Source: CAJPQU01 sp052170475
Lineage (GTDB): Bacteria; Bacillota; Negativicutes; Selenomonadales; Selenomonadaceae
Reading direction: 5' to 3'
Assembly: GCA_052170475.1 (NCBI GenBank)
Contig: JBQNAL010000021.1
Location: forward strand, 1 to 30,949
Length of the DNA: 30,949 bases
Below are positions 18,421-26,504 of this stretch, piece by piece. Position 1 is the first letter of the stretch. Each line of letters starts with the position of its first letter. Under the pieces are notes generated by a model. That model saw only the letters and a program-made list of their open reading frames with translations. It ran no database searches and was not told the DNA's origin. Both the position numbers and the translations under genes were made by a program.

Positions 18421-18637
18421 GAAAACCCCCGGTTAGACCGGGGGTTCAGAGAACTTACAGGTATGAGTCTTAAAAGGACAAAGAAACCCTCCGGTGATAA
18501 GATAAAGTTGCGGTCCGTCAACTGCAACACAATAATCAAAGGAGGGTAAACAATGGTGAAGAATCACGATGTGCACAGTTTATCACATACAAAATGGAAT
18601 TGCAAATATCATGTGGTGTTTGCACCGAAGTAGGTAG
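18421..18637 (+). mobile_element. IS200/IS605-family remnant (left end only)
   Basis: The segment holds a subterminal hairpin (18424-18433 with 18437-18446) as in single-strand IS200/IS605 transposons. The transposase leader follows, in which CCCTCC (near 18488) can pair with the ribosome site GGAGGG (18541-18546), then the first 26 codons of tnpA. The right end is absent and unrelated sequence begins near 18637. It sits directly downstream of the tRNA-Ser terminator. The left boundary is approximate. Confidence 0.8.
18553..18633 (+). pseudogene. tnpA: Truncated IS200-type transposase tnpA, first 26 codons
   Basis: The reading frame starts with ATG after GGAGGGTAAACA and encodes the recognisable Y1-transposase N-terminus (HSLSHTKWNCKYHVVFAPK). 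It then hits TAG exactly where homology to IS200 TnpA, normally about 150 residues, ends. The HUH and catalytic Tyr motifs are missing, so no activity is possible. Confidence 0.88.
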
Positions 18638-18700
18638 ATTGAGCAAGTTAACGTGGGCACCCCGCCGCCCATATCCCCGACGCACCTTCCCCGCCGCCTC

Positions 18701-19495
18701 TTACGCCAGCAGTCCGCCGTCGATGTTCCACGCGGCGCCGGTGACGTAGGAAGCGGCGGGAGAGGCTAAAAAGGCGATGGTGGCGGCGACTTCTTTGGGG
18801 GTGCCGAGGCGCGAGAGAGGGTAGACGGAGGCCATCGCCAAAAGCGCCTCCTCTCGATCCGGCGCGGCGGCAAGCTGCCTCTCGGTGAGGGGCGTGAGGA
18901 TGTCGGCGGGGCAGACACAGTTCACGCGGACGCCGTAGGTCGCCGCTTCCCGCGCCACGGCGCGGGTATAGAGGGTCACCGCGCCCTTGGACGCGCAATA
19001 GAGACTGCACCCATAGTTTCCGTGCAGCCCGGCGTCGGAGGAGACGTTCACCACCGCGCCCTTCGTCTGTCGCAGGAAGGGCAGCGCGTAGCGGGTCATG
19101 AACATCGTTCCCTTGACGTTCGTGTCCATGACCTCGAGGTAATCCTCTTCGGTGAGCTCTTCCGCCCCCTGCTCCATGTAGACGCCCGCAGCATTGACCA
19201 GCACGTCGAGCGTGTCAAACGCTTCGGCCACAGCCTCGACCAAGCGCCGACAATCCTCGTGCTTTCTGACATCCGCCGGAAAATAGCGCGCCGCGCCGTC
19301 CATGTCCGTTTGTCCCGTCAGACGCGTCTTCTGCCCCGAATGAATTCCCTCGCGCAAATCCCGGAGCGCTTCTCGTCCCCGCGCGGCGTCGCGTCCCGCG
19401 ATGGCGACGCGCATCCCTCGCGCCAAGAAGAGCCGCGCCGTCGCCAGCCCGATCCCCGAAGTCCCCCCCGTGATCAAAGCCGCTTTCCCCTCCAT
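18701..19495 (-). CDS. Short-chain dehydrogenase/reductase (SDR)
   Basis: With the start at 19495 the protein has 264 residues, usual for classical SDRs. The cofactor site is TGGTSGIG (about 9-16). NAAGVY follows at about 90. The catalytic set is S in NVSSDAG and YCASK (Y-x3-K). A C-terminal GAAWNIDGG is typical of FabG-like enzymes. The substrate is unknown. A longer in-frame extension to 19570 exists, but GGAGGTGAC lies a few bases before the chosen ATG. The HU terminator lies just upstream, so expression depends on read-through or an unseen promoter. Confidence 0.93.
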   Translation of the reverse strand: MEGKAALITGGTSGIGLATARLFLARGMRVAIAGRDAARGREALRDLREGIHSGQKTRLTGQTDMDGAARYFPADVRKHEDCRRLVEAVAEAFDTLDVLVNAAGVYMEQGAEELTEEDYLEVMDTNVKGTMFMTRYALPFLRQTKGAVVNVSSDAGLHGNYGCSLYCASKGAVTLYTRAVAREAATYGVRVNCVCPADILTPLTERQLAAAPDREEALLAMASVYPLSRLGTPKEVAATIAFLASPAASYVTGAAWNIDGGLLA

Positions 19496-19512
19496 GCTGT
19501 CACCTCCAAAAG

Positions 19513-19537
19513 AAAAAGGGACGCCTGACGGCATCCC
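19513..19537 (-). terminator. Intrinsic terminator after the HU gene
   Basis: On the minus strand an 8-bp stem with one wobble pair (19530-19537 with 19518-19525) and a 4-nt loop is followed by TTTTT. It sits between the HU stop and the SDR ribosome site. Confidence 0.75.
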
Positions 19538-19578
19538 CCTCCGCCTGCAAACGGCGGTACACGGCAACAAAATCCCGC

Positions 19579-19881
19579 TTATTTCTTCTTCTTGCCCGCA
19601 GCTTCCTTCTTGTTCACAGCGTCCTTCAAGCCTTTGCCGGCCTTGAAGACAGGATTCTTGGAAGCCGGGATCTTGATCTCCGCGCCCGTCTGGGGATTGC
19701 GCCCCTTGCGCGCCGCACGCGCCTTGACTTCGAAGGTGCCGAAGCCGATCATCTGCACTTTGTCCTTCTTGACCAGCGCTTCCTTGACGCTCTCGAAGAG
19801 CGCATTGACGGCCTTTTCGGCGTCCTTCTTCGTCAGCTCAGACTTCTCCGCAACCTTAGCAACCAATTCCATTTTGTTCAC
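19579..19881 (-). CDS. hup: HU-family histone-like DNA-binding protein
   Basis: The 100-residue protein is a small nucleoid protein that bends DNA as a dimer. The family signature is GFGTFEVKARAARKGRNPQTG, followed by the DNA-binding beta arm (EIKIPASKNPVFKAGKGLKDAVN) and a Lys-rich tail (KKEAAGKKKK) slightly longer than usual. The GTG at 19881 is chosen because it gives the standard MNKxELV opening and follows AAAGGAGG. A longer in-frame reading to 19992 has no site. It follows mfd and the YabN-type gene, a neighbourhood common in Firmicutes. No clear promoter was found upstream. Confidence 0.96.
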   Translation of the reverse strand: MNKMELVAKVAEKSELTKKDAEKAVNALFESVKEALVKKDKVQMIGFGTFEVKARAARKGRNPQTGAEIKIPASKNPVFKAGKGLKDAVNKKEAAGKKKK

Positions 19882-20057
19882 AAATATGGCCTCCTTTAAT
19901 TTGTACTTAGGAAATTGCAGCCTTTCCCTTGCGGTGAGATCCTGCCAATTCCCACTACCACTCGGCGCGATCGCCATGCCCGCGCCTTTCACAGTGATTT
20001 ATTCGCTGCACCCTGCGGAAATCCTCTTTCCCCTTGCGGGTTTTTTCGATTTTTTTC

Positions 20058-20082
20058 AAAAAAATCATTGATTTTTCAATGA
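20058..20082 (-). terminator. Intrinsic terminator of the mfd-yabN transcript
   Basis: On the minus strand a perfect 7-bp stem (20076-20082 with 20065-20071) with a 4-nt loop is followed by seven T. An additional weaker pairing of CAAGGAAA with TTTCCTTG lies just before it. Confidence 0.75.
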
Positions 20083-20151
20083 ACCAAGGAAAATAGTCAT
20101 GGGGTTTCCTTGAATTTTACCTGTTTTTAGAATATATTCCGCCTTTTTTGG

Positions 20152-20859
20152 TCAGTGTCCGCCGCGCCCTGCCTTGTTTTCTTCCCGACCCCAAGGCGGC
20201 AGATAGAGGCTCGTCAGGTGGTCGATGTCCACTTGACGATCGAGTGCATAGAGGGGGATCCGCCGCAGGGATTCCTCCGGCAGTCCCAAATGGTGCGCAT
20301 AGACGATCTCATACTCGTCGGGGAAGCGCTCCATGAGACTGAGCTTCGTCTCGGACGCCACCGCCGGACTGTACACCTGCGTGACGATACAGCCCATCGG
20401 GAGGCGTGCGGGCAGAGCGGCGACGTCCCCGGCATCCACGATGACGAGGCCGTCGATGGGATCGATGCCGAGGCGGCTGTAAAAAAGCTCCGCAAAGCTC
20501 ATGCCCGGCAAGAGGAGGAGCTCTACCCCCGCGCCCTCGGCGCGCTCTCGGAGAAGCTGCACGGTGCGCTCCGCCACAAAGGGACTCCCCGGCACCGCGT
20601 AGACGAGATTTTCCTCTTCCTTCGCCCGCGCCAAGAGGTCATCGACGATGAACCGATAGAGGGCGTCAAAATCCGCCGCCCGCTCATACTGCGCATCGTA
20701 GGATGTAAATGCGACGCCCCGCTGCAAGATCGCCTCCGCCGTCGGATGTACCGCCGTCCGAAGGCGCAAGGGCGCCGCCTTTTTCATGGCGTCCCACGCC
20801 GCTAAGGTCAAGAGGCCAAACTCCCCCGGGCCTAGCCCCACCACAGTGATCCGTGCCAT
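20152..20859 (-). CDS. YabN-type tetrapyrrole methylase domain protein lacking MazG
   Basis: The 235-residue protein is the SAM-dependent tetrapyrrole-methylase-like half of YabN (VVGLGPGEFGLLTL at about 6-19, then YAVPGSPFVAERTV and LLLLPGMSFAELFYSRLG). In most Firmicutes this domain is fused to a C-terminal MazG nucleotide pyrophosphohydrolase. Here it stops right after LTSLYLPPWG, where the MazG linker normally begins, and the following 270 nt encode no MazG. The gene starts immediately after the mfd stop (TAAATG), so it is cotranscribed. The methylase function of this family is unproven, and so is its role without MazG. Confidence 0.9.
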   Translation of the reverse strand: MARITVVGLGPGEFGLLTLAAWDAMKKAAPLRLRTAVHPTAEAILQRGVAFTSYDAQYERAADFDALYRFIVDDLLARAKEEENLVYAVPGSPFVAERTVQLLRERAEGAGVELLLLPGMSFAELFYSRLGIDPIDGLVIVDAGDVAALPARLPMGCIVTQVYSPAVASETKLSLMERFPDEYEIVYAHHLGLPEESLRRIPLYALDRQVDIDHLTSLYLPPWGREENKAGRGGH

Positions 20860-23800
20860 TTATCTGCGCTCCTTTCCCGCCGTCACCGGCTTTTCGTTCG
20901 CATTTTCTCCCCGTAGGACAGCAAAGAATCGACGCAAAAGCGCCGTCGTGTCCCCCTGCCCCGGCGGCCGCCCTAAGCGCAGCGTGTGAATCGCGGGGAA
21001 AAATTGCAGCTGGCGGCCAAAGCGTTCTTTTGCCGCCAAGAGCCGCTCCGGCGTCACCCGATGGTCTTCCCCAAGGGTCACTTCCACGCCGGCAGGCTTT
21101 TCCACGATGGCGCGCACCCCCAGCGCACGGGCATCGTTTTTGATCCGCGCCACCTCCAAGAGCCGCGCCACCGGCGGCGTCGGCACGCCGAAGCGATCCG
21201 TCAAGTCCTCCGTGAGGCGCTTGATCTGCTCTTCCGTTCGTATCGCCGCCACCCGCTGGTAAATCTCGATCTTGTGCATGGCGTCCGAGAGGTACGCGCC
21301 ATCGATGTAGGCTTCCACTGCGATGTCGATCACCGGCTCCGGCGCCGCTTGGCGCGGCTTCCCATCCCTTAGTGTCTGCACCGCCTCATCGAGGAGCTGA
21401 CAGTACATCTCAAATCCCACGGTGGCGATGTGGCCGTGCTGCTCTGCGCCAAGGAGATTGCCCGCCCCCCGAATCTCCAAATCCCGCAGGGCGATCTTAA
21501 AGCCCGCCCCCAATTCGGCAAATTCCTTCATGGCTTGGAGCCGCTTTTCCGCCGTTTCCGTCAGCACCTTATCTTTTTGGTAAACGAAGTAGGCAAACGC
21601 CATGCGCGTGGAGCGCCCCACCCGCCCCCGCATCTGATAGAGCTGGGAGAGGCCGAAATGATCCGCGTTGTAGACGATGATGGTGTTGGCATTTGCGACA
21701 TCAAGCCCGTTTTCCACAATGCTGGTCGAGAGGAGAATGTCGTATTTCCCTTCATAGAAATCTACCATCACCCGCTCCAAGAACGCCTCCGGCATCTGCC
21801 CGTGCGCCATCTGGATCCGCGCCTCCGGCACGAGATCCGCGAGGTGGCGGTACATGCGCTCGATGGTTTCAATGCGGTTGTAGACGAAATAGATCTGTCC
21901 GCCCCGCTTGATCTCCCGTTGGATGGCTTCGGCGATGATCCTGTCATTGGCTTCGATGACGTAGGTTTGGATGGGGAACCGCTCCGCCGGGGGCGTCTCA
22001 ATGACGCTCATATCCCGCGCCCCCACGAGCGACATGTGGAGCGTGCGGGGGATGGGCGTCGCGGAAAGGGTCAAGACGTCGATCCCCACGGCGAGCTTCT
22101 TGATCTTTTCCTTCTGCTTCACGCCGAAGCGCTGCTCCTCGTCCACGATGAGAAGCCCCAGATCGTGAAATTGCACCCGGCGCTGGTTGAGGAGCGCGTG
22201 GGTGCCAATGAGGATGTCGATGCGCCCATCCCGCACCCTTTCCAATGTCTCGCGCTGCTCTTTCGCCGTGCGAAAGCGGCAGATCACGCCCACCGAAGGC
22301 CCGAACTCCTGAAACCGCGCCGAAAGCGTCTGATAGTGCTGCTGGGCGAGGACGGTGGTAGGCACCAAGAGGGCAACCTGCCGACCGCCCATGACGGCCT
22401 TGAACGCCGCTCGAAGCGCCACCTCCGTCTTGCCGAAGCCCACGTCGCCGCAGAGCAGGCGATCCATCGGCAGGGGGCGCTCCATATCCCGCTTGATCTC
22501 CTCCACGGCGGTGCGCTGATCCGGCGTTTCTTCGTAGGGGAACGCCTCTTCAAACGCCCGCTGCCACGGCGTATCCGGCGGGTACGCAAACCCGGCCGTC
22601 TTTCGGCGCTCGGCGTAGAGATGGATGAGATCCTTGGCGATGTCCTCCGCTGCGGCCTTCGCGCGCGCCTTCGCCTTGTGCCACTCCGCGCCGCCCATGC
22701 GGGATAGGCGCGGGGCGTCCCCCTCCGCCCCGATGTACTTTTGCAGGAGCTGCACTTGATCCGTCGGGACGAACATCTTATCGTCGCCGCCGTACTGGAT
22801 GTGGAGGTAGTCCCGCTTCACGCCCCCCACGTCGAGCGTCACCACGCCCAAATACTTGCCGATGCCGTGATTGACGTGAACGACGTAATCCCCCGCATTG
22901 ATCTCACGGAAATGGGCAATCTTCGCTCCAGCCGGTGCGGCGGGGGCGCGAAGCTTCTTTTTCTGGTGACCGAAGATGTCCTTTTCCGAAAGCACCACCA
23001 GCTGTGCCTCCGGCAGCGAAAAGCCCCGCGCCAACGTCCCCTCCGCCACCGTCGAAACGCCCGGAAAAAGCTCCGCCGGATTGGGCGCCGCCGCAGCGGG
23101 CAGGCGGCGCGCCGTCAGCATGTCCCTCATGGCGGCCGACTTTTCTCCGTCCCCCATGAGGATCAAAACCCGACGATTCTCCTTGAGCCACCCCCCTACA
23201 TCCTCCGCCAAGAGATCAAACTGCCGCTGATAGGGGGGTGTCGCCTGCGCCGTCAGACTGATCACCGCATCGAGCGACGCCTCGGGAATCGTGTGCAGCA
23301 TGAGCGCCGTGTAGAACACCGTTTCCCGCGCCGCGCCCGCCACGAGTTCCTCGTAAGTGAAAAGCTGCCGCGTCGCCTCGGCATTTTCCCGCAAAAGCCG
23401 CGCGATGCTCTCTTTGAGGTGCATCGGCTCATGAAAGAGGACGACGCCGGTACCATCGAGATAGGAGAGAAAAAGCTCCGGCTTGCCCCCTTCATCCGTC
23501 CTGGCGAGCGGCAGGACGTTCACCGCCTCCACATTGCGCTGGGAACGCTTCGTCACGAGGTCATATTCCCGCAGCGAGTCGATCTCGTCGTCGAAAAACT
23601 CCACCCGGATCGGCACCAATTGATTGATGGGAAAGAGATCGACGATCCCCCCTCGGGCGCTGAACTGTCCCATGCGTTCCACTTCCGGCGCGGCTTCGTA
23701 CCCCAGCCGCACCAAGCGGCGCAGCACTTCATCTCGGTCGATGGCGGCGCCCAGCTTGAGGCGTAAACTCAGCCGTTCAAAGTCCCGCCGAGAAATCCCC

Positions 23801-24183
23801 TTCTGCACCGCAGCGGAAATCTGCGCGAGGACGATGACCGCTTCCCCGCGCATGAGCCGCCCCAAGACGTCCATGCGCCGCGCCATGAGATCCACGCTCT
23901 TCGCCGCCGCCCGAAAGGTCGCCATGTCCACCTCGGGCAGCTCTAAGATGGTCGCCGACGGCAAAAGGCTGGTCAGATCCTCCTGCCACGCCAAGAGATT
24001 CGCCCGATCCTGTGTCAAGATCACGAACGGTCGGGGACACGCCGCATAGGCCGCCGCGAAAACCGCCGCCTGCGCCGATCCCGACACGCCATACAAAAAA
24101 CTCTGACCGCCCGACTGCGAAAAGCGCGCCATCGCCTCCCTGACCTTAGCGTCCTCTCCCATCGCCCGAAATAAAGCCTTCAT
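20860..24183 (-). CDS. mfd: Mfd, transcription-repair coupling factor
   Basis: The 1107-residue protein removes RNA polymerase stalled at DNA lesions and recruits UvrA. The N-terminal UvrB-like region includes LPEVDMATFRAAAKSVDLM and GGIVDLFPINQ. The RNA-polymerase-interaction domain contains DYVVHVNHGIGKYLG. The superfamily 2 translocase has GDVGFGKTEVAL (Walker A), DEEQRFGVKQKEKIK (motif II), LSATPIPRTLHMS (motif III) and MRGRVGRS (motif VI). A TRCF C-terminal domain ends the protein. The length is slightly below the usual roughly 1150. The ATG follows GGGAGGAC. It heads the mfd-yabN unit from a near-consensus promoter, with a terminator-like hairpin in the leader. Confidence 0.98.
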   Translation of the reverse strand: MKALFRAMGEDAKVREAMARFSQSGGQSFLYGVSGSAQAAVFAAAYAACPRPFVILTQDRANLLAWQEDLTSLLPSATILELPEVDMATFRAAAKSVDLMARRMDVLGRLMRGEAVIVLAQISAAVQKGISRRDFERLSLRLKLGAAIDRDEVLRRLVRLGYEAAPEVERMGQFSARGGIVDLFPINQLVPIRVEFFDDEIDSLREYDLVTKRSQRNVEAVNVLPLARTDEGGKPELFLSYLDGTGVVLFHEPMHLKESIARLLRENAEATRQLFTYEELVAGAARETVFYTALMLHTIPEASLDAVISLTAQATPPYQRQFDLLAEDVGGWLKENRRVLILMGDGEKSAAMRDMLTARRLPAAAAPNPAELFPGVSTVAEGTLARGFSLPEAQLVVLSEKDIFGHQKKKLRAPAAPAGAKIAHFREINAGDYVVHVNHGIGKYLGVVTLDVGGVKRDYLHIQYGGDDKMFVPTDQVQLLQKYIGAEGDAPRLSRMGGAEWHKAKARAKAAAEDIAKDLIHLYAERRKTAGFAYPPDTPWQRAFEEAFPYEETPDQRTAVEEIKRDMERPLPMDRLLCGDVGFGKTEVALRAAFKAVMGGRQVALLVPTTVLAQQHYQTLSARFQEFGPSVGVICRFRTAKEQRETLERVRDGRIDILIGTHALLNQRRVQFHDLGLLIVDEEQRFGVKQKEKIKKLAVGIDVLTLSATPIPRTLHMSLVGARDMSVIETPPAERFPIQTYVIEANDRIIAEAIQREIKRGGQIYFVYNRIETIERMYRHLADLVPEARIQMAHGQMPEAFLERVMVDFYEGKYDILLSTSIVENGLDVANANTIIVYNADHFGLSQLYQMRGRVGRSTRMAFAYFVYQKDKVLTETAEKRLQAMKEFAELGAGFKIALRDLEIRGAGNLLGAEQHGHIATVGFEMYCQLLDEAVQTLRDGKPRQAAPEPVIDIAVEAYIDGAYLSDAMHKIEIYQRVAAIRTEEQIKRLTEDLTDRFGVPTPPVARLLEVARIKNDARALGVRAIVEKPAGVEVTLGEDHRVTPERLLAAKERFGRQLQFFPAIHTLRLGRPPGQGDTTALLRRFFAVLRGENANEKPVTAGKERR

Positions 24184-24202
24184 GTCGTCCTCCCGTCACG
24201 CC

Positions 24203-24238
24203 AAAAGGGGCTTGCCGGATGTCCCACGGCAGCCCCTT
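24203..24238 (-). promoter_or_regulatory. Terminator-like hairpin in the mfd leader
   Basis: On the minus strand AAGGGGCTGCC pairs with GGCAAGCCCCTT (one bulge), followed by TTTT, about 20 nt before the mfd start codon and after its promoter. It could attenuate mfd or be the trace of a terminator for an older upstream gene. No regulator is identified. Confidence 0.55.
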
Positions 24239-24255
24239 CGCGAAATGATAGTCGT

Positions 24256-24285
24256 ATTATAGCCCGAAAAATCCGGCGTCGTCAA
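24256..24285 (-). promoter_or_regulatory. Promoter of mfd
   Basis: On the minus strand TTGACG (24280-24285) and TATAAT (24256-24261) are separated by 18 bp. Confidence 0.75.
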
Positions 24286-24381
24286 GAATAAATGCGCCGA
24301 GGCACACCCTTTCTTCTCGGTTGAACCGCGGTTTGCTTTTCCCCGATGCGGCACCTTACCGCCTCAGCCGGCATCACCTTA

Positions 24382-25434
24382 TCACCGTTCGCCGAACCCG
24401 TAGGTACGCTTTACCATGAGGTAGATAAAAGCGGGCGCCCCCACGAGCGAGACGAGGATCCCGATCGGTAGTTCTGTCTGCGGGATAATGACACGGCAGA
24501 GCACATCCGCCCAAACGAGAAAGATTGCGCCGGAGAGAGCGGCCATCGGCACCAGTCTTCTGTGATTGGCTCCGGCAAGCATTCGGCTGACATGTGGGAC
24601 GATGAGTCCCACAAAGCCGATCATACCGGCAGCATAAACGCAAAATCCCACCATCAGCGCACTCGTAAGCAAATACCCTTGCCGATACAGATGTAAATTT
24701 ACGCCGAGAGTGACTGCGGTATCATCCCCTAACAGCATCAGATTCAATATCTTTGTCTGTGTATAAAAAAACAACGGCACCGCGATACTCAGCGGAATCA
24801 TCACCCGCAGCGTCGACCAATCGGCTCCCGCCATACTCCCCATCAACCAGTAGGCAATCGATTGAATGCCGTCCTTATCATTGGCGAAGTACACAATAAA
24901 GCTGGAAAATGCGCTGCATACTGCATTCAGCGCCATCCCCGCAAGCAACAGCTTCACGGCATTGGCACGGCCGCCCATATTCGCAATGAACATAATCGCG
25001 AGAGATACTGCAAATGCCCCGATAAAGGCGGCAACCCCGATAAAGTTTCCCCCCAGAGAAACGCCGACCCCCAAGAGGATAGCCACGGTTGCGCCTAAGG
25101 AGGCACCGGAGGAAACACCGAGGATATAGGGATCGGCAAGCGGATTCTTGACGATTGCCTGCATGATGACACCAGAGGTCGAAAGCCCGGCTCCGATGCA
25201 CGCCGCCATCAGGATGCGGGGCATGCGCATCAGCCAGACAATATCATGAAGCGCGCCCTGTCCCGCCGCATCGATCGGAATATCGCTGCGCAGGGAATCA
25301 TACACCGCAGATATCATATCGTCGACGGACAGCGCAACGGTTCCAAACGTCAGCGCCCCCGCCATACTCATCAGCAGGATGACAAACAGCTGAATCAAGA
25401 GGATGGTGTGCTGCCAGTCTGTACGATTCATCAT
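24382..25434 (-). CDS. btuC: BtuC/FecCD-type ABC permease, probable corrinoid importer
   Basis: The 350-residue permease has about ten hydrophobic segments and the family signatures RMPRILMAACIGAGLSTSG, NPLADPYILGVSSGASLGA, GFVGLIVPHVSRMLAGANHR and ELPIGILVSLVGAPAFIYL. It is assigned to corrinoids rather than iron because the operon leader is a cobalamin riboswitch. A longer frame to 25539 overlaps the binding-protein gene by 108 nt. The ATG at 25434 overlaps the upstream TGA (ATGA) and gives the normal family length. No ATP-binding subunit follows; the next gene on this strand is mfd behind its own promoter. A BtuD must therefore come from elsewhere. Confidence 0.9.
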   Translation of the reverse strand: MMNRTDWQHTILLIQLFVILLMSMAGALTFGTVALSVDDMISAVYDSLRSDIPIDAAGQGALHDIVWLMRMPRILMAACIGAGLSTSGVIMQAIVKNPLADPYILGVSSGASLGATVAILLGVGVSLGGNFIGVAAFIGAFAVSLAIMFIANMGGRANAVKLLLAGMALNAVCSAFSSFIVYFANDKDGIQSIAYWLMGSMAGADWSTLRVMIPLSIAVPLFFYTQTKILNLMLLGDDTAVTLGVNLHLYRQGYLLTSALMVGFCVYAAGMIGFVGLIVPHVSRMLAGANHRRLVPMAALSGAIFLVWADVLCRVIIPQTELPIGILVSLVGAPAFIYLMVKRTYGFGER

Positions 25435-26435
25435 TCCGGATGCAACCCCTTTTTGATGGCTCTGATCCCCTCCAATGTATTCACGCCCGGTGTATACATA
25501 TACCAGAACGGCAACATGTGGATTCTTTTGTTGCGCCATGCTTGCAGCGAGTTAAATTTGACATTTCCTAAAAATTGTTCCGCCTGCTGTCTGTGTTGTG
25601 AATTAAAATATACAACGAATATAACGTCCGGATCATACGCGAACAGACTCTCGTCGCTCAACCGTCTTTCCGAAGCGGGCATATAGCCCCCTAACCGTTT
25701 CACCATATCGCCCACCAACCATTTGGGATCGTAATTCGTAATGGTTCTCCCATTAATTTCGATCACCATCACACTTGGTGGCTTTTTTCCGGCAATCAGG
25801 TGCGCGTCCCGCTCCAACTCTTCATAGATGGCGCGAATCATCTCGTCCGTTTGATCCTTCACCGCAAAGATACGACCCAAATCATCCAAAAACTTGCACT
25901 CATCTTCAATCGTCCCATATTCCAACACGTGATTCGATGTTGCGACAATATATGTATTTACGCCACGCGCCTGCCACCATGATACGGTTCCAAAACGCGT
26001 GGCAGAAAATGCAGAGTACCAGCCCAGTATAAAATCCGGGGCATAGGCGACTACCTACTCCTTATTCATGCCCTGCGGTGCAATATTAGGAATTTTCTCG
26101 ATCTCATTTGGATATTTCTGCCGAAGCCTGTCATAGGTGCCGCTGGAGGCACCGCTGATCGATGCCGCAATCAGCTTGTCGCTCTGCCCTAATGCCAGCA
26201 GGGATTCCAGGATATTTCCTTCACTGGTAAAAACGCGGGAAGGTACGCGCGTGAGATAGATCGAGCGAGGCCGCTTCTCCATGTCTAATGTCTGTATTTC
26301 TATTGTACCTTGCCGTTGGCTTGAACCGATGTCGTCTTTGTGGGGCGTGTCGAGCGCAATCTCTGTGCGGGTTCTCCCGCTCAATGCGATCCCCATCACC
26401 ACAAGGAGCAAGAACAATATCGCAATTCTTTTCAT
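25431..26435 (-). pseudogene. btuF: BtuF/FhuD-type periplasmic binding protein interrupted by one in-frame TAG
   Basis: The frame from ATG 26435 to TGA 25431 spans 334 codons and is open except for TAG at 26055-26057. Upstream, 126 residues cover a signal peptide (about 1-20) and the first half (VPSRVFTSEGNILESLLALG, KIPNIAPQGMNKE). Downstream the same frame continues without shift as VVAYAPDFILGWYSAFSATRF and on to WWQARGVNTYIVATSNHV, normal for the family. GTA following TAG suggests a former TAC or TAT Tyr codon. With a standard code the product is a truncated fragment, or a later start (25928) gives a useless C-terminal half. A recent mutation, a sequencing error or read-through are all possible. 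Confidence 0.87.
26055..26057 (-). other. In-frame amber codon within btuF
   Basis: Minus-strand reading is AAT AAG GAG TAG GTA GTC GCC TAT. The frame on both sides is the same and encodes continuous family-like sequence. Confidence 0.9.
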
Positions 26436-26454
26436 GCCGATAAATCCTTTACAT

Positions 26455-26492
26455 CAAATGGCAAGCAGCCCCCATGTGCCGCTTGCCATTTG
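26455..26492 (-). other. Intergenic hairpin between btuB and btuF
   Basis: A perfect 12-bp stem (26455-26466 with 26481-26492) with a 14-nt loop lies in the 69-nt gap. No T-run follows, so it is more likely an RNA-stability or processing element that sets receptor versus binding-protein levels than a terminator. Confidence 0.65.
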
Positions 26493-26504
26493 GTATGTTC
26501 CTTC

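Noticed and set aside
21430..22707. 425-codon plus-strand frame inside mfd, with 22741-23766 similar
   Set aside because: Antisense shadows of mfd with no family-like sequence, produced by codon bias.
26055..26057. Amber codon read as pyrrolysine
   Set aside because: Pyrrolysine use is tied mainly to methylamine methyltransferases and needs pylT/pylS. Nothing here supports it, and mutation or sequencing error is simpler.
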